Origin: Gonocerus acuteangulatus | Taxonomy: Eukaryota; Arthropoda; Insecta; Hemiptera; Coreidae | NCBI GenBank assembly: GCA_946811695.1 | Contig: OX328124.1 | Span: forward strand, 99,501,717 to 99,565,716 | Reading direction: 5' to 3' | DNA: 64,000 nt | In this document: in pieces, positions 37,312 to 49,232 of the stretch | Layout of the letters: each line of letters starts with the position of its first letter | How positions within the stretch are numbered: the stretch's first letter is position 1 | Program-made: the position numbers and the translations under genes | The notes under the pieces: generated by a model | Told to the model about the DNA's origin: nothing | The model's database searches: none | What the model saw: only the letters and a program-made list of their open reading frames with translations

Positions 37312-40077
37312 TCAGGTTGATGAAGTATATAACCCGTCAGCCTTCTCCAACCAATCGGATACCGAAAAGAGAACAGTTATCCAGAGAGAAGCTCCAAGAG
37401 AAGGAGTGTAGGGGATGAGGAAGGAATTGGGTTTGACGAAAATGGCAGGAGATGGTCGGAGAGTTCTTGCTGTGGACGAGGAAGGCTGGCAATTATGGCA
37501 TACCATGTGAGCCTTTGAGAAAAACACAACCCGCTCTGGTCTCCTTATTCATTTGTGTGCGCGTCTTTCTCTTCATACGATCATACATGTACGAAGATGT
37601 CTTTCACCATCAGGAGCCCCTTTCATTTGTACTCCCTTCACAAATACAATAATGTTATAGCTTCATATTTGTGCTTTGTTATATATATATATATATATAT
37701 ATATAGCAATAGTGGTGGGAACAACTACAATTTGGACCTTATCGGTGAAATAAAGTAGGTGCTAGTAGTATGCTATCGAAAACCGGATACTTAGTAACCT
37801 GTGAAAATGTATCAATTATTTGATGTTCTGTCGAAGTCACGATCTTCTGGATAATGTTTAGGGTGAGCCGCTGATAAGTGTAGGGTCTGGACAGTTCACT
37901 TAAGATAGTAAAAATCAAAATGAAACGTAAGTTGGCTATTTGACTATACATGCACGAAAACAATTCTGTATCTAACTATTACATAGAAATAAACATAAAT
38001 TTCTGTTATAAAGAAGTATACAGTGTTTGTTGATGCTATTGCTATCAGTAATAATCGGGTAATTAATATGATTACGATCATTTTAAATTATAACAAAAAT
38101 CAAAGTGGCCGATTTTTTCCCTAGTGAATAATTCACCTGATGAGAATAGAGATTATATGCAAGAAAAAGTACCTCTTGGTCATGTTTCAATTTCCGATTT
38201 TTCTTAAATCAATTATGTTGTGATTTCTTAGGGACTTTCTATTTCCTCAATCTATTGTTATCACCCCTCAAATATTTCATTTACTTGACCATTATAATAA
38301 ACAGCATAGAATTTCCTCTGGTTGCAGGCAATGCCTATTTATAAAATCACTGTCAAAGCTATATTAAAATTAAGTTCGTGAATCATTATTAAATTTGTTA
38401 GGAAATCTGTAACATCCCGTAATAGTTGTTTAATAAACGTCCTGATGGTATACACAGAATCGGGTACAAATTTGGTTTCTTTAACTGGCAGAACATATAA
38501 TAAATCATTCTGTTGATTATAAACAAATATATATTTGTAAAGGAAAGAAAGAACGAAGAACATTTGATTCTAAGAAGGAAACTTATAATGATTTTAAGAA
38601 AATTCATAAATACTGTATTGCCCAACATTTTACAAATACTGTCAAATATTTTAAATTTTTGAGTAAAAAATGTAAAAACTGTAAATTAACTAAAATAATT
38701 TTAAAATATGTGCATTTATATATCGGTGAATCATGACACCGATAAAGAACCGTTTATAAATGCAATATGCATTATTGTTCTCATTCTGTGCATAACATTT
38801 AACGAGGCACATAGGCTATGAAATAGTTGTATTTGTACATTCAATATTTTAAAGCTTTTAAATTCTCTTAAATTTAACATCCAAATTAAACACACTATTT
38901 ATCAATCACGATTCACCTGTTAGAGAACACACTCGAGCATTGTATTATTTATTCTTTTATTTTATTGCATTATTTTTTTGTTTATATTATTTAATTTTTA
39001 TTTTCAATTTTTTACTTATATTACTCTGTTGTTGTATTTTAACTTCATAGTAAAATAAATTAGTGATTTTCGAAAAGTAAATGTAAATAATATTCCAATG
39101 TTTTGAGAATTAATGGTAAAAACACGCTAAAATGACCAACTACTGACAGTTCATGATTTTGAAAAAAAAAAAGACTCTTAAAATAATAGTAATATATTTG
39201 TGGTCGCTTGTAACATTATATATAGATTCGGGATGCTGTTAACTATTTTTATGTTTGAATTGTTCATCAATTCCAAAACTATCCATTTTCCAAGATACCC
39301 TTCATGGTTACCCCGCAAGACCGAGGATGTCCACGGAAGGACGTGCATGGGTCTAGTGAGTCCTGAGAGTAGGACTGGCTTCCCCCACTGTGTGGAACTG
39401 GTTGGTTCTAATCGATTCAGATACCGCGGCCTCTTGCGGAAAAAAGACGTGAGGGTCCTGGGGCCTTGTAGAACAAAGCTATGTCTCTTCGGCTCATTTC
39501 TATATAGCCACAGATATGATTTAGGGGATTGTCTTAACACGCTCCTTCTCCTGCGTTTTCTCGGGTTCCGTGTTGTCTGTCTTCATGAGAATCCTGTGAC
39601 TCAATTGATACATTTATTTATTAAGTTAAAGCTCTTTAAATAATGAGCTTGACAAAAGTTACCCTTCGGCCATAACGAAAACAAATTTCACATGAAACAG
39701 TTTATTAGTCAGCTATTGTAAATAGTAAAATTGTTGTTGACATTATTTGAATTGACCTACATCCATGGCATAAATATTTATTTTTTTATTTATATCAGCT
39801 CTATAAGTGGCTCCTTATAGAATCTTACCGGACCGGAGCGATTCAATATTGCATTATATTCCAATATTTTCAGCAAATATAGGCCCGGATCATATTGCCT
39901 GGATTGTTCAGATGGAATTAATGAATATACTTTTCATGAATGTCTACCTTTCCTTTCCAACTGATAAAGATTAATATACATCAATCTTAAATACTAAAAT
40001 TGGATCAATGATAATTCTGTGGGTTATCTGGCGATTAATGTCTATCCTGCTTATAGGCGCAAGCACTTCAGATTAAA
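37312..40077. other. No gene seen; microsatellite and mixed-composition blocks
   Basis: Contains (AT)n at 37680-37705, AT-rich sequence, a GC-richer block at 39290-39600 with frames on both strands but no family signature, and an unusual mixed block at about 39830-40040 upstream of four-jointed that could hold regulatory DNA. Confidence 0.45.
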
Positions 40078-40124
40078 TCTGAAGATGCTCTTACGCTAAG
40101 TGTCTCGTCTTCTAAACGAATGGG
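40078..40124 (+). other. Palindrome and degenerate hammerhead-like sequence
   Basis: CTTCAGATTAAATCTGAAG is a perfect palindrome around one central base. It runs into CTGAAGATGCTCTTACGCTAAGTGTC, which keeps CTGAAGA but has TAAG where a hammerhead needs GAAA. I read it as a possible dead member of the motif family at 63613-63746. Confidence 0.4.
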
Positions 40125-40319
40125 TCACTATTATCCTGGTGGAAATTTGTTGGTCCACTGCCTGTCTGGCCTGCTGATCATGTTGTTATACTATGGTTGC
40201 TGAAAATATTATGTTAATTTTTCTATAACACAGAATTAATAAAAATTCACTTATAAACGAAATTGAAATAAGATTCTATGAAAACTACATTTATACATCA
40301 TCTCTTTTGCTATAACAAT

Positions 40320-40620
40320 GTATTATTGACTTTCCGCCTATTTCGATATTTTACTAAATTTGAACTAAGCGTCACTTAATGGTTAATTATTTATTGTAAT
40401 AGTAATTAAATACTTTACGTTTAAAAGAAAACTGTAATGGAACTGCTTTTGTTCCCTGATAATTCTTGTTTATTTTTTTCTGAATCTCGGAAATATTTTA
40501 TTTTAATCAATATTTTTCAACTGTTTCAAATTTAGATATTGTTTTAGTTTCGTCCATTTCTTTTGGGCAATTTGCCACCTTTGTCAAAATCTAAAAGCTA
40601 TTATGGTCATTCATAATTTA
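40320..40620 (+). repeat. Duplicated segment, uninterrupted copy (empty hAT site)
   Basis: Matches the flanks of the hAT-like insertion at 35907-36455. At about 40418 the sequence runs CTTTACGTTTAAAAGAAAACTGTAATGG with no insert, so it preserves the pre-insertion state of the other copy. Confidence 0.85.
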
Positions 40621-40654
40621 TTTCTTTTTCAATATTTTATCTAATTCCTGACAG

Positions 40655-40656
<2 letters not shown>

Positions 40657-40712
<56 letters not shown>
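40657..40712. repeat. (AT)n microsatellite upstream of four-jointed
   Basis: Uninterrupted AT repeat about 450 bases upstream of the four-jointed start codon. Confidence 0.98.
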
Positions 40713-40714
<2 letters not shown>

Positions 40715-41167
40715 CGTATTTTTTGTTTAGGAATAAGTATTTTTAGTTAGACTTATTTTATATTATACATGATTGGGAGTAAATGTGTGGGGTATTATTT
40801 TCAGAGTTTCCTCTTACTATGAGAAAGTAACTTCATTATTAAGTGGTTTATTATAGAGGAACTGTTAAGCAGTAGCCTGTTAGCTTAGAGGAATGAGTGA
40901 GGGTGTTAACCTTGAAGAGTGGGCAGAGGCTAGGGTTGTTGTCTTAACCTTTACTCAGCAACCGCCAGATTTAGTCAAGTGTTTACCTACTGCCACTGTT
41001 ATTCCAAGTGTCTCTACTCCCAAACATGCTGAGTCGGGAAGATCGTGATAAACAGAGAATGATTTGTATCCTAATGAGTTGGTCTTGTTGCAGGTTGGAG
41101 TGTTTGAAGTAGCAGCTGACTGAGTAAACTGGATGTTAATGGGCGGGAGGCCACACATGATGCGGTG
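40713..41167 (+). promoter_or_regulatory. Presumed promoter and 5' leader of four-jointed
   Basis: This is the stretch between the AT microsatellite and the start codon. The four-jointed frame stays open upstream to a TGA at 41117 without another ATG, so translation is unlikely to begin earlier unless an upstream exon exists. I see no convincing TATA box or initiator to place the transcription start. Confidence 0.4.
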
Positions 41168-42340
41168 ATGCAGGCCAAGGTTTGGCGCCACAACGCTCTA
41201 CTCTGCCGCTTCACAGCCTTTCCGATGAGGAGGACTATCTACATGGTGACCGCTCTGGTTGCCTTCGCTTTGGGTCTGTCTCTAGGACTCGCTATCCCTG
41301 TCTACATCAGACTCGAGTTGAAGAACTCAACCATGAGGACGGTGCCAAAGCAGCAACCTTCCTTCTCTAGCGTCAGCTTCCTGAGCGACAACGAAATAGA
41401 AGACGACAGACCTAAGGGATTCGTCGAAGGCGTTTTTTGGAGCGAACAAGTCGAGAATTTCCTGCCGACAGGTTTCGGCGAACCGGAAGCCGAAAGATGG
41501 AGGAGATTTATTAGAAGCAACCCTGTTGTGAAAATTGAAGAGGGCTGCGGCAGGATGCAGAATAGGTTGTTGACTTTCGAAGATGGTACCAAAGCTTGCT
41601 GCAGGTACCGTCAGAATACTGATCAAATCCAAGGAGAACTTTTTAGCTTCTATTTAGGCCGACTCCTTGGTATTAATAACCTTGCGCCTTCTGCTCTTGG
41701 AGTAGTCCAAAGTAGAGATCCTGTTTGGTCGAAAGTAAGGTCTCAAATTAGCCTAGCACAATGGGCCGAAGAACGGCCAGTAGTTCTCACGAGGTTTGTC
41801 GACGGTCTTGGACCCGCTCAAATTCCAAAGTCGCTAAGAACACCCTCAAGAAAACTCCATCCTCAAGATGTGACAGGTGACAAGGAGCGCCTCATCGAAC
41901 TGGCACAATGGTCTGATCTTATTATATTTGACTATCTCACGGCAAACTTAGACAGAATCGTCAACAACCTCTACAACTTACAATGGAACCCAGGAATGAT
42001 GGATGCACCTGCTCACAATCTCGCTAAGAGTTCCAAGTCCAACCTCCTTGTATTCCTGGACAACGAAAGCGGACTCCTTCACGGATATAGACTCCTCGAC
42101 AAATACGAATCATATCACAGCGTTCTCTTAAATGCACTTTGCGTCTTCAGGCGTTCTACCGTCGAAATGGTAGAAAAACTCCGCGAGAGCGGTAACATCG
42201 GCGATCTTCTCAACAACCGCCTCACCAGCGAACGTGACGTCATCCCAGGACTGCCCGACAAGAGCATCCGGATCCTGAACGACCGATTGAACCGAGTCCA
42301 CGACCAAGTGGAATGGTGTAGGAAGCAATATCCACGATAA
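41168..42340 (+). CDS. fj: Four-jointed, Golgi Ser/Thr kinase (Fj/FJX1 family)
   Basis: Four-jointed is a type II Golgi membrane kinase that phosphorylates Ser/Thr in cadherin repeats of Fat and Dachsous, and so tunes planar polarity and proximodistal growth. The intronless frame from this ATG has 390 codons. Residues about 24-48 (IYMVTALVAFALGLSLGLAI) form one membrane anchor, followed by a luminal stem with an NST glycosylation site near residue 53. The kinase region has GELFSFYLGRLLG (about 156), FDYLTANLDR (about 254), the NNLYNLQW and APAHNLAKSS blocks, and LDNESGLLHGYRL with the DNE triplet (about 298-300) that is needed for activity in Drosophila. CVFRR and a C-terminal helix follow. 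The ATG is preceded by a purine at -3; ATGs at 41225 and 41243 are alternatives. It is shorter than the Drosophila protein, mostly in the stem. No lesions are seen. Confidence 0.97.
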   Translation: MQAKVWRHNALLCRFTAFPMRRTIYMVTALVAFALGLSLGLAIPVYIRLELKNSTMRTVPKQQPSFSSVSFLSDNEIEDDRPKGFVEGVFWSEQVENFLPTGFGEPEAERWRRFIRSNPVVKIEEGCGRMQNRLLTFEDGTKACCRYRQNTDQIQGELFSFYLGRLLGINNLAPSALGVVQSRDPVWSKVRSQISLAQWAEERPVVLTRFVDGLGPAQIPKSLRTPSRKLHPQDVTGDKERLIELAQWSDLIIFDYLTANLDRIVNNLYNLQWNPGMMDAPAHNLAKSSKSNLLVFLDNESGLLHGYRLLDKYESYHSVLLNALCVFRRSTVEMVEKLRESGNIGDLLNNRLTSERDVIPGLPDKSIRILNDRLNRVHDQVEWCRKQYPR

Positions 42341-42704
42341 GGAAGAGCTTGAAGCAAGCCTGTGATAAACCAAAGAAAGCCATGTCGTTATCCCTTCCTG
42401 AAGACTCCTCTTCTCCTGAAGGCCGACACCAGAAGAGTTCCCGAGACGATTTCTTTCAGGTCTACCAACCCAATCTTTTACATACCTCTTCCATTTCCCT
42501 TTCTCAAACTCTAATAATGATCCTCATATAAGTTTTTATTTATTAACTCTAGACCTGAAAGACTAAATAGTGCCTTGAACTATATTTTATGTGAGACTAG
42601 TCGTTTTTAGTGTATACATTTCACACTTTCTGTGCTCGTTGTAATTATTGTCGTGTAAATATAATATCGATCTGACATTTTATATTTCTTTTGTATAGTT
42701 TATA

Positions 42705-42710
42705 AATAAA
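42705..42710 (+). terminator. Likely polyadenylation signal of four-jointed
   Basis: AATAAA about 365 bases after the stop codon, within an AT-rich 3' region containing TTTTGTATAGTTTATAAATAAA. Earlier imperfect signals exist, so this is the best candidate rather than a certainty. Confidence 0.5.
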
Positions 42711-44188
42711 TATAATTCGTGATATAAATTAGTTAGGTTTATGGAAATTATTGTATTCATATGTAAATATTTGTAAACAGCTCATTGAACATAAAAACAG
42801 AACAAAAAAAATTAGATTAACACTGTTTATAAAATTGCCTAATAAACTATTATTTCTGACATTGTTTTTCCTTCCATCCAGTCTCAAGCATAATAATCAG
42901 CCTGAAAAAACAACAGTCAGACTGACATATCAGTCTGAAAAACTCAAAAAATAATGTAAACTTACAGCTCTTTCCGGGCAATTACACATTCTTCTTGCCG
43001 AACTTGCCAGAGCTGCAGTAAACAAGAAAATAAGTAGTGGCTTTTAGATTTATTGCTTATAATATGAAAGTTAACAATGCATAAAAAAAAATTAAGTTGA
43101 AAAAAAAAATTACAAAACCGATTATCTTTCTATTAAATAAATATATAAAAAATATTTATTTATGTATATAATGGATAACTGCAATAAAGTCAAACAGCTC
43201 TTCCATTTATCAAGAAAGTATAGTAAAAAAAGATCAACAGGTTTCTACAAAATTAAATTACAATTTCTTACAATAGGTTGTAATAAAAATAAACATTGAA
43301 GTTGAGTCTAAAACTTATATAAATCCTAATAAAAATAGTTATTGTGAATTTACCTTTGCATTATGTTTTTTTTTTTTTTTTTTCCTTTTTGCATTTCTTA
43401 ATTTCACTTTGCCTGTGCCATAAACGTTCCTACGTATAATTGTCACTTGCATCCAAGCCTTAAAAATAGGCTGAATTGGTTTGGTGAAAAAAGAATGAGA
43501 AGAAGGATATTGATGAAGAAATCCACATTCGAATGTTGCTTGACGTTTAAACGCTCATTTAATAAGGCTTGAAGTGTCACAATTACTAAATAAGAATGAA
43601 TCAATCAAATTCCTCTACCCTAAAACCAAATTATTTTTAGACACAAACACAAGCCTACCCCCCCCCCCCCCCCCCCCCAAAATAAGCTTTCTTATATACG
43701 AGGAAAGAGAACTCTTCTCCCTGTCCTGCATAGCCCTTAAGAAGGCTTCTATGTGAAGCCGTTGGCAGAAATATTACTCTTTTCAGTTATAAAATGTAGT
43801 TTTATTCAACATTAGACCGAACCCCGATCATCTACTCCTTCTCAAAAAAAAAAAAAAATAAATAAATAATGTAATCAAACTAAACTTAAAAATAATCTAT
43901 ACAGGTTGCCCTAACTTCCGCAATATACGAAAAATAGTTTTAATTAAAGATTAAACTTAAATATTAGACACAAATTCAAATTCATAAATTTTATATCCTT
44001 ACGACAGAAATATTAAGCAATAACGTCAATGTAGGTTATATATTTATTTATAAAACATTGCAATATTAACAATAATGTGGAATTTATGTTTTACTTCAGT
44101 GATGTCTTCCTACCGAAATTTCTATTATATATTAGACAAAATATATAAAATTGTTGTATTCTATTTCATATGAATACATTAATGGTAT
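42711..44188. other. No gene seen; AT-rich
   Basis: AT-rich with a C run (about 43659-43678). At about 43722-43815 the phrase CCCTTAAGAAGGCTTCTATGTGAAGCC and TATAAAATGTAGTTTTATTCAA resembles the arm segment at 51790-51870 (hammerhead-like family) but has lost the GAAA core. Confidence 0.5.
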
Positions 44189-44345
44189 CTACCCGTGGTC
44201 TAGTTGCTAACGCCTTGGATTCTCCTTTGGGAGATGAAGGTTCGAGTCCTGCCTGCAGCAAGGATTTGTCTCATACCAGGGCGGGTTGAGGACATTCCCT
44301 GCTGTACCATGGATGCCGGTAGTATTGAACTTGAAGACAGTGCCC
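44189..44345 (+). mobile_element. tRNA-derived SINE-A copy
   Basis: GTGGTCTAGTTGCTAACGCC is a good A-box region and GAAGGTTCGAGTCCTGCC a near-perfect B box, about 35 bases apart. The body then follows the family pattern: AAGGATTTGTCTCATACCAGGGCGGGTTGAGGACATTCCC, then CCATGGATGCCGGTA. The tail is truncated. Confidence 0.85.
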
Positions 44346-44989
44346 GTAAAAAAATTAATCAATGCAAGCTGAAGAAGGTAAGAGCCACAGCAATTTTACT
44401 TAGACGTAAGTGAACATAGGCCACTGATAGTAGTTTTTTTTTTAACTTTAAATATTCCTTAATGTTTATAAAAAATGATATCTGCATAAGGAATAAAAAA
44501 ATAGTAACTTCTGTTCAAAACTATATGTTTAATGAGAAATAACTGACAATGTCACCGGAAAAAGTAATGATTGGAAGTAGAGATATCCAACCAAAACGAA
44601 AACCAGCTGCGAAGGAATAAATTAAAAAAGGTAATTACTACTATATAGATTTTTTTTTATCCCTTACAAGGTTTCCCCAAAGCGAGGAGTAGGCCTTATA
44701 TATTGTGAAAATTATTATATAGATACTATAATTTCATCACTCTAATTTACGTACAATGATCTGTATATACTTACCCCGAAAATATTTGTAAGAACAATGT
44801 TCAAACACAAATAAATATTATTATTATTATTATAATTTCATCACATCACAAACCTAAGGAAACGGGGTATGTATATATGCATATAAATACCTCTCACTCA
44901 ATAAAATCACTTACTCACAACCCATATATAAGTTTGTGTTTATATGTGCAACATGTATATATTTGAAAATGGGAAACTTTTTTATATTA
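44346..44989. other. No gene seen; AT-rich
   Basis: AT-rich, with a short (TTA)n run near 44817; nothing recognised. Confidence 0.5.
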
Positions 44990-45454
44990 ATAATAATAAA
45001 GCCTTTATTTGTTCCATTATAACAAAAAATATTAAGCAAAACAAAATATAATACTATTAAACAAAACTTTTTCGTTAAATTTTGTTACTTCCATAATAAT
45101 AAATAATAAAGTAAATGAATAAAATACTTTCAGTTTCTTTTAAGGAACAAAGGTCCATCACTGAACAAAAGCCTCTCCCAATTCCATCCATTTGGATCTA
45201 TCCTTGGCCATCTTGTACCAAAAGGGACCAGCATGGTTTTTAATATTGTCTTCCCATCTTGTGAAAGGTCTTCCTCTCTTTCTAATTCCATGAAGGGGTT
45301 TCCAAAGAGTCACCAATTTCGACCATCTATTACCTGATGTCCTGATGAGGTGCCCAGCCCATTTCCATTTTTGTGAGTTGATCTTCTTTACAATATCTGC
45401 GCAACCTGTCTCTCCTCTAATAGTTGATCTTCTTATTTTTTGGTGCCGTCGCAT
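44990..45454 (-). pseudogene. 3' end of an RTE-like LINE
   Basis: The minus-strand frame 45454 to 45158 contains KKINSQKWKWAGHLIR, NRWSKLVTLWKP, KRGRPFTRWEDNI and DRSKWMELGEAFVQ. This succession (WxWAGHxxR, W..W.P..G.R..GRP..RW.DD, W..LGEA..Q) is the conserved C-terminal tail of endonuclease-reverse transcriptases of the RTE-like type common in insects. The polymerase is absent, so it is 5'-truncated. The 3' tail at about 44990-45002 is a (TTA)n-like microsatellite followed by AAAGCC, consistent with RTE tails. Confidence 0.85.
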
Positions 45455-46952
45455 TAAATAGATTGAAGTAAACTATAATAAACTTATACGATAGAATATC
45501 CAATGGAATAGTAATAGCATCAAAGAATAATTAATACATTATAATACAGTCGTAAGAAGTCAATAGAAAAACTGCAACTATGAGTAAGATTTCGTTGTGC
45601 CTAAAATACTCTTCCTAGTGGAAAATCCTTATTCATTTGAGAATACTTGCATTCATGTTGGAAGAAAATCATATTTGGCTAGCCTCCATGCCAAAACAGT
45701 ATTTCAAAATTTCTGCTGTAAGCTAATATTTAAAATAATAATGAATCAGAAAGGTTTCGATTTAGTAACAATAGGTTTTAATCATTTTGGACAAACATCT
45801 TTTTACTTTTTTACTTTAAAGAAAAGATACGTATTTAAATTTGAATAATAAAAACACTACATAATAATGAGGTGTTAAAGAATAAACTATAGTGTTGAAT
45901 ACACTAAATTTTATTATTATTTATTTACCTAAAGATTTTGAATAACTGGAAGGTAGAGTAGGATATTTGTTAAATAATCAACATTAAAGCTTCCATCCTA
46001 TATCCACGAGAGTAGTAATAAAAATCTGAGAAGCTTTCCTTATATTACTCAATTGTTAGAGTTAAATCATTAGATTTAAATGTTAAATAGGATTTCAATC
46101 CTTAGTAGGTTCTACTTTTTATTTTTTGGCTAGCTGTAAATCAAAAAAAGTTTTGACTGCCGTCACTCGCTTTATTCTTTAGTTTGACCAAAATTAAGTA
46201 TAATTACAAATATTTCAAAAAATTTCATCGAGTGTACGATACATTAACAGTAACAATAAAACTTTTTAGGAGAATATAAAAAAAAAACAACGTTTCTTTC
46301 GTTTTATGAAATTTTGCGATCTGTTGGCGATTTTTCAATCATATGCGAATTTACTAGATCAATGAATTGTAAAATTAAGAATAAACTGAATTCCAAAGTA
46401 TTTAACACCTCATTTGAATTAACAAATAAACCGTAAATTGTAAAAAAATGGTATAAATAGAAATAGAGCCAACTATTTATTTATTTAAATTTTAACAGCT
46501 ATTGACTGTTTTGATCTTTTGTGAAAAATCCATCTCAGTACCCAAGTTATGGTAATTACTCTACCCGCCTTCTCCGTTATTCTTAAGGGAGCCTCTATAA
46601 GTCAATACAAAACTATAATACTCATTTCATTTTTCAATGCATTTAAAAAAATAAATAAATAAATAAAAACACAATTTAAAAGTGAGGTAAATAGAGAAAC
46701 AAAACTTCATAAAAACGAAATCAAAAGCATTATTGTAGTAGAAAATATTCGAACGTTGTCTTCGAATTCCGTTCCGAAAGCTCGATTTCTAACAACAAAA
46801 TATTGTTTCTAATTATAATGGGGTGAGTAAAAAAAAATGACCGTTTAATAGGTAAAAATCTAGCAAACTACATGAATAATACGTTGCCTTAGCTCGATTG
46901 CGCATAGGCCACAAAACACTAATACATTTATTAAATTTTTCCAAAGAAGAAC
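45455..46952. other. No gene seen; AT-rich
   Basis: AT-rich sequence with no recognised frame or repeat. Confidence 0.5.
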
Positions 46953-47083
46953 CCCCAATCGGGGTCTCATTAGATTCATAAGCAGGAGATGATGGGTTCG
47001 ATTCCCAACCCACGTCTCGTTGTGAAAAGGAGGGGGCCTAGATGTCGATGCGCCGTAAAAAAAAAAAAAAAAAAAAAAAAAAA
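46953..47083 (+). mobile_element. tRNA-derived SINE-A copy with poly-A tail
   Basis: GATGGGTTCGATTCCCAACCC is a strong B box; the A-box side is decayed. The 3' end GGGGGCCTAGATGTCGATGCGCCGT runs straight into a poly-A tail of about 27 bases, so the tail of the family is clear here. The long pure A run suggests it is one of the younger copies. Confidence 0.85.
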
Positions 47084-47852
47084 CTGCCAAATATATGATT
47101 CATGTAGAGCAGATTTAATGTATCAGACATTATTGAGGAAATCCTTGTGAATAATACTGATAAAGTAAAAAAACAAATAAACTTCATTAAAAAACAACTT
47201 AAAGTAAATAAAATTTTAAAAATTACGAATATTTATATACTCAGAATGGTAGGTAGACTCTGTACGTGTGTGTGTTTTATTCTTATTCCTTATGTGCGTG
47301 AATGAAAGCCTGAGTTTGAACAGATGTGGGCTGCTGTCTGTGTTTCTGTGTATGAACGTGAAAATTATAAGGCAAGTAATTTATAACCACAGCTGCTGGT
47401 GGTTCTGGTGTAAACCAGGAGCAAAAACAAATTAATAATTAGAACAATAATTCAATACTATCAAAAATACAGTAAAAATCAATGATTTCAAAGAAATGAG
47501 AAACAGGCCACACCAAATATAATGAAAGTATTATTGGATGGCGTTAATGACCCTAAAGATGGCAAGCCCTAAAAAAACAAAAACATGGATTTACGAAGTG
47601 ACAAAGAAAGCAGGGAAATGAAATCTCCGTTTGCTAAGAAGAGCCAAAAAGAGATTCTTCCAGTACCTCATTGAAAGGAAGCTTAACAAAATCGTCCTAC
47701 TCCCGGGAAAGGCGACATTTTCCGCGTTTTCATAACATTTTTATACCAAATTTATACCTAAATGACATTTGGCTTTCAAGCACCTCAGCAAAAGAATACA
47801 ATATCCAAACAAAATAACAAGTAATAAATACCAAACCATATATAATCATGCA
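47084..47852. other. No gene seen
   Basis: AT-rich to mixed sequence. Possibly unrelated flank of the R2-like element; no recognisable frame. Confidence 0.5.
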
Positions 47853-47877
47853 AAGATAACCATGAAGTTTATTGGTC

Positions 47878-47928
<51 letters not shown>

Positions 47929-47977
47929 GTTAATGACTTGGGTTGGGGTTTAGACCAATAAACTTCATGGTTATCTT
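47853..47977. repeat. 29-bp perfect inverted repeat around (AT)n
   Basis: AAGATAACCATGAAGTTTATTGGTCTAAA-type bases at 47853-47881 recur as an exact reverse complement at 47949-47977. Between them lie an (AT)n tract (47881-47925) and ATGTTAATGACTTGGGTTGGGG. The right arm is the last piece of the R2-like reading frame, so a scrap of the element's own coding sequence has been copied in reverse beyond its truncation point. Confidence 0.9.
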
Positions 47978-49232
47978 CATGGATCTCCTAGGGGCATACA
48001 TCATGGAGCTTGAGGTTGCTGCTGGAAGACCAATGATAGCTTTAACGCTCCTTCTGATCATGGTGTCCACACCTTCAAGAATTGCAGGACGAAGTTTGAT
48101 TAGGGGAGCAGTCTGAAGTGGGTAGGTCAAGATGGGGAATACATACTGATTGATTAAATTAAGTTTTTGGTCAGGTTTCAGGAGGCTGGAGGTTATCATC
48201 TTATCCAGATTCTGTTTTAATTTTTGGATTACGTTTTCATTTAATTCCAGTTCACCTGAGAACGTGCAACCCAAATATTTAACTTTTTCGCCTTTATCAA
48301 TCGTATGTATTTGATCACCATTCTCAAGTTTTAGCACCGTGGTCTTTAATAATCCTTCCAAAACCACAATACCTGTGCTTTTTTTGGATTGACTGCAAGG
48401 CCGATCTCTTCAAGATTTCTTTGTATTTTATTAATGACCCTTTCAGCTGATTTTTCACCTCGACAGCAGACATCTTGATCGTCACCAACCCCATTTAGTA
48501 TGACTGTTCTCTTGGCGTTCTCGAGCTTGTAGCCATAAGTAACAGCAAATTGTTGGTCACATATCTCGCGGTAAAGGTGATCAATCGCAAGATTGAATAA
48601 TGTAGGCGATAAAGGACCTCCTTGAGGAACCCCATTAAGTACATTAATATAATTACTTTTATGGAGGCCAACACTAACTTTGATTTTGTTCCTTTTCAAG
48701 AGCGCAGCTATCACATTGACCAAGTCAGAAGATACTCCTCTAGATTCTACGGTCTTCAGAATGTGCTCATGACCAATGCTATCAAAGGCCCCAGTTACGT
48801 CAAGCATTGCTATGGAGCAGTTACCATTTTTGTTTTTTGCGTCTTTTAGGATGGCATCTATCACTCGTGCATTTACATGCACTCCGGGAAGACCCCTGAC
48901 AAAGCCTCGTTGACAACTATGGAATGTTACTTGCTTTCTAAGTTCCGAGTCTAAAACCTTTTCAATAATCCTACGCACTATAGAGTAAATAGTGATTGGT
49001 CCCCAAGAAGAAATCTCCTTTAAAGGTCCCTTTCCTTTATAGATTAAGATTGTTCGGCCATGACGAAATGGTTCTGGAGCACACCCTGTTTCGAGCTTTT
49101 CTCTGCAATAATCTTTAGGATATGAGATATTTTAAAATACTTGAGAGTTCTAATAAGAACACCATCAGGGCCCGGAGAAGTATCAAGGGATGTTCTTTTT
49201 ATTGCCTTGTGAAATGAATTTAAATCAAGTTT

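Noticed and set aside
39178..39643. 147- and 120-codon frames on opposite strands
   Set aside because: Overlapping frames in a GC-richer patch, no recognisable domain, no codon bias or splice evidence; not called as a gene.
40955..41191. Minus-strand frame overlapping the four-jointed 5' region
   Set aside because: Shadow of the leader and start of four-jointed with no independent support.
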